From Limnospira sp050045915 (GTDB lineage: Bacteria; Cyanobacteriota; Cyanobacteriia; Cyanobacteriales; Microcoleaceae): a stretch of 14,839 bases of DNA. The notes below the pieces were generated by a model that saw only the letters and a list, made by a program, of their open reading frames with translations, searched no databases and was not told the origin of the DNA. Below, piece by piece: positions 14,345 to 14,839 of the stretch (the stretch's first letter is position 1; every line of letters starts with the position of its first letter). The stretch is taken from positions 1 to 14,839 of the forward strand of contig JBNGCR010000134.1 of the NCBI GenBank assembly GCA_050045915.1, given 5' to 3'. Position numbers and translations under genes: made by a program.

Positions 14345-14796
14345 TCCGATTCCCCCCGCACCAGCGTATAAAAGTTGACCTGGGTGGCGGCGGTCTGTCG
14401 GGCCCGGGCAGCGTGTTGTTGCCGGAGTTCGCCTTGCAGGGGTTCGATCACCGATTTTTGAATGCGATCGCGCCACTGGGGATGTTGCAAAAGGGCGTCG
14501 CACAGGGCCGCGAGTTCCGCGTGACGGCGCGATCGGCCGGCCACATAACCGAACCCGACGATCGCGGCGGGGTCGCCCAACTGCACCGCGCACCGGGTCA
14601 CGGTCATTTCCCCCAAATTGAAAATTTCCCCCGTCCCCCCGGCTCGCCCCCGGACCATCGTCAGGCCAATTTCCGGGGGTCGCAAAAAATCGTAGGGGGG
14701 CAGGGGTTGCAAATCCGCGATTCTATCCTCCAGGGCTTTTAGGGAGGATTTCGCCAAAGTTGCCATCCAGGACTGTCGCTGCTGGGAATTCGACAT
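14341..14796 (-). CDS. phnG: PhnG, C-P lyase core subunit
   Basis: The product has 151 residues from the ATG at 14796, against 150 for E. coli PhnG. A TTG at 14820 would add eight residues. Typical features are QRQSWMATLAKSS at the N-terminus, the central GRAGGTGEIFNLGEMTVTRCAVQL and VGFGYVAGRSRRHAELAALCDALLQ. PhnG binds PhnI and sits at the heart of the PhnG2H2I2J2 complex; it is required for forming the ribosyl-phosphonate triphosphate. The end overlaps phnH by four bases (ATGA), the mark of translational coupling. It is the first phn gene visible; 43 bases upstream the window ends, so the transporter genes and promoter, if any, lie outside. Confidence 0.96.
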   Translation of the reverse strand: MSNSQQRQSWMATLAKSSLKALEDRIADLQPLPPYDFLRPPEIGLTMVRGRAGGTGEIFNLGEMTVTRCAVQLGDPAAIVGFGYVAGRSRRHAELAALCDALLQHPQWRDRIQKSVIEPLQGELRQQHAARARQTAATQVNFYTLVRGESE

Positions 14797-14839
14797 GATA
14801 ATGGTTGTCCAGTTTGTCAAAAATCGGGACTCGGGGGCT

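Noticed and set aside
14345..14593. Upstream extension of the phnH frame
   Set aside because: The extension overlaps phnG throughout and is Arg/Pro-rich. The ATG at 14344 gives the normal PhnH length and an ATGA overlap with phnG.

Overview
The window reads as a chromosomal piece from a cyanobacterium. The HIP1 octamer GCGATCGC recurs throughout (for example 3148-3155), the protein families are typical of cyanobacteria, and the intergenic DNA carries G/C-tract palindromes and TATAGCA-type inverted repeats like those of filamentous cyanobacteria. A filamentous, Oscillatoriales-like host is my guess only. Two 100-base N runs (4101-4200 and 12392-12491) mark scaffold joins of unknown true length.

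Layout. 1-60: intrinsic terminator of a gene left of the window. 337-2526 (-): membrane diguanylate cyclase with two periplasmic solute-binding domains. 2953-3408 (+): small lipoprotein, convergent with an uncharacterised protein at 3425-4066 (-). After the first N run come a degenerate FmdB-type zinc-ribbon protein (4248-4517, +), a fructosamine-kinase-family protein (4724-5608, +), and a response regulator with GGDEF-like and EAL domains (5939-7729, +), preceded by a possible structured leader. A repeat-rich convergent intergenic region (7730-7907) follows.

7908-14796 (-) is a carbon-phosphorus (C-P) lyase cluster. In transcription order it is phnG, phnH, phnI, a repeat-filled interruption, phnJ, phnK, phnL, phnM, then a two-histidine (2H) phosphoesterase. 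PhnG/H/I/L couple a phosphonate to ribose of ATP, PhnM removes pyrophosphate, and PhnJ (radical SAM) cleaves the C-P bond and leaves 5-phosphoribosyl 1,2-cyclic phosphate. In the textbook pathway PhnP opens this cyclic phosphate and PhnN makes PRPP. Neither gene is in the window. The 2H phosphoesterase, 12 bases after phnM, has the right chemistry to replace PhnP.

The most interesting points are this candidate PhnP substitute and the splitting of the phn operon between phnI and phnJ by 36-bp and 22-bp tandem repeats, with a GC step at the same place. Phosphonate transporters and regulators, if present, would lie beyond the right edge.
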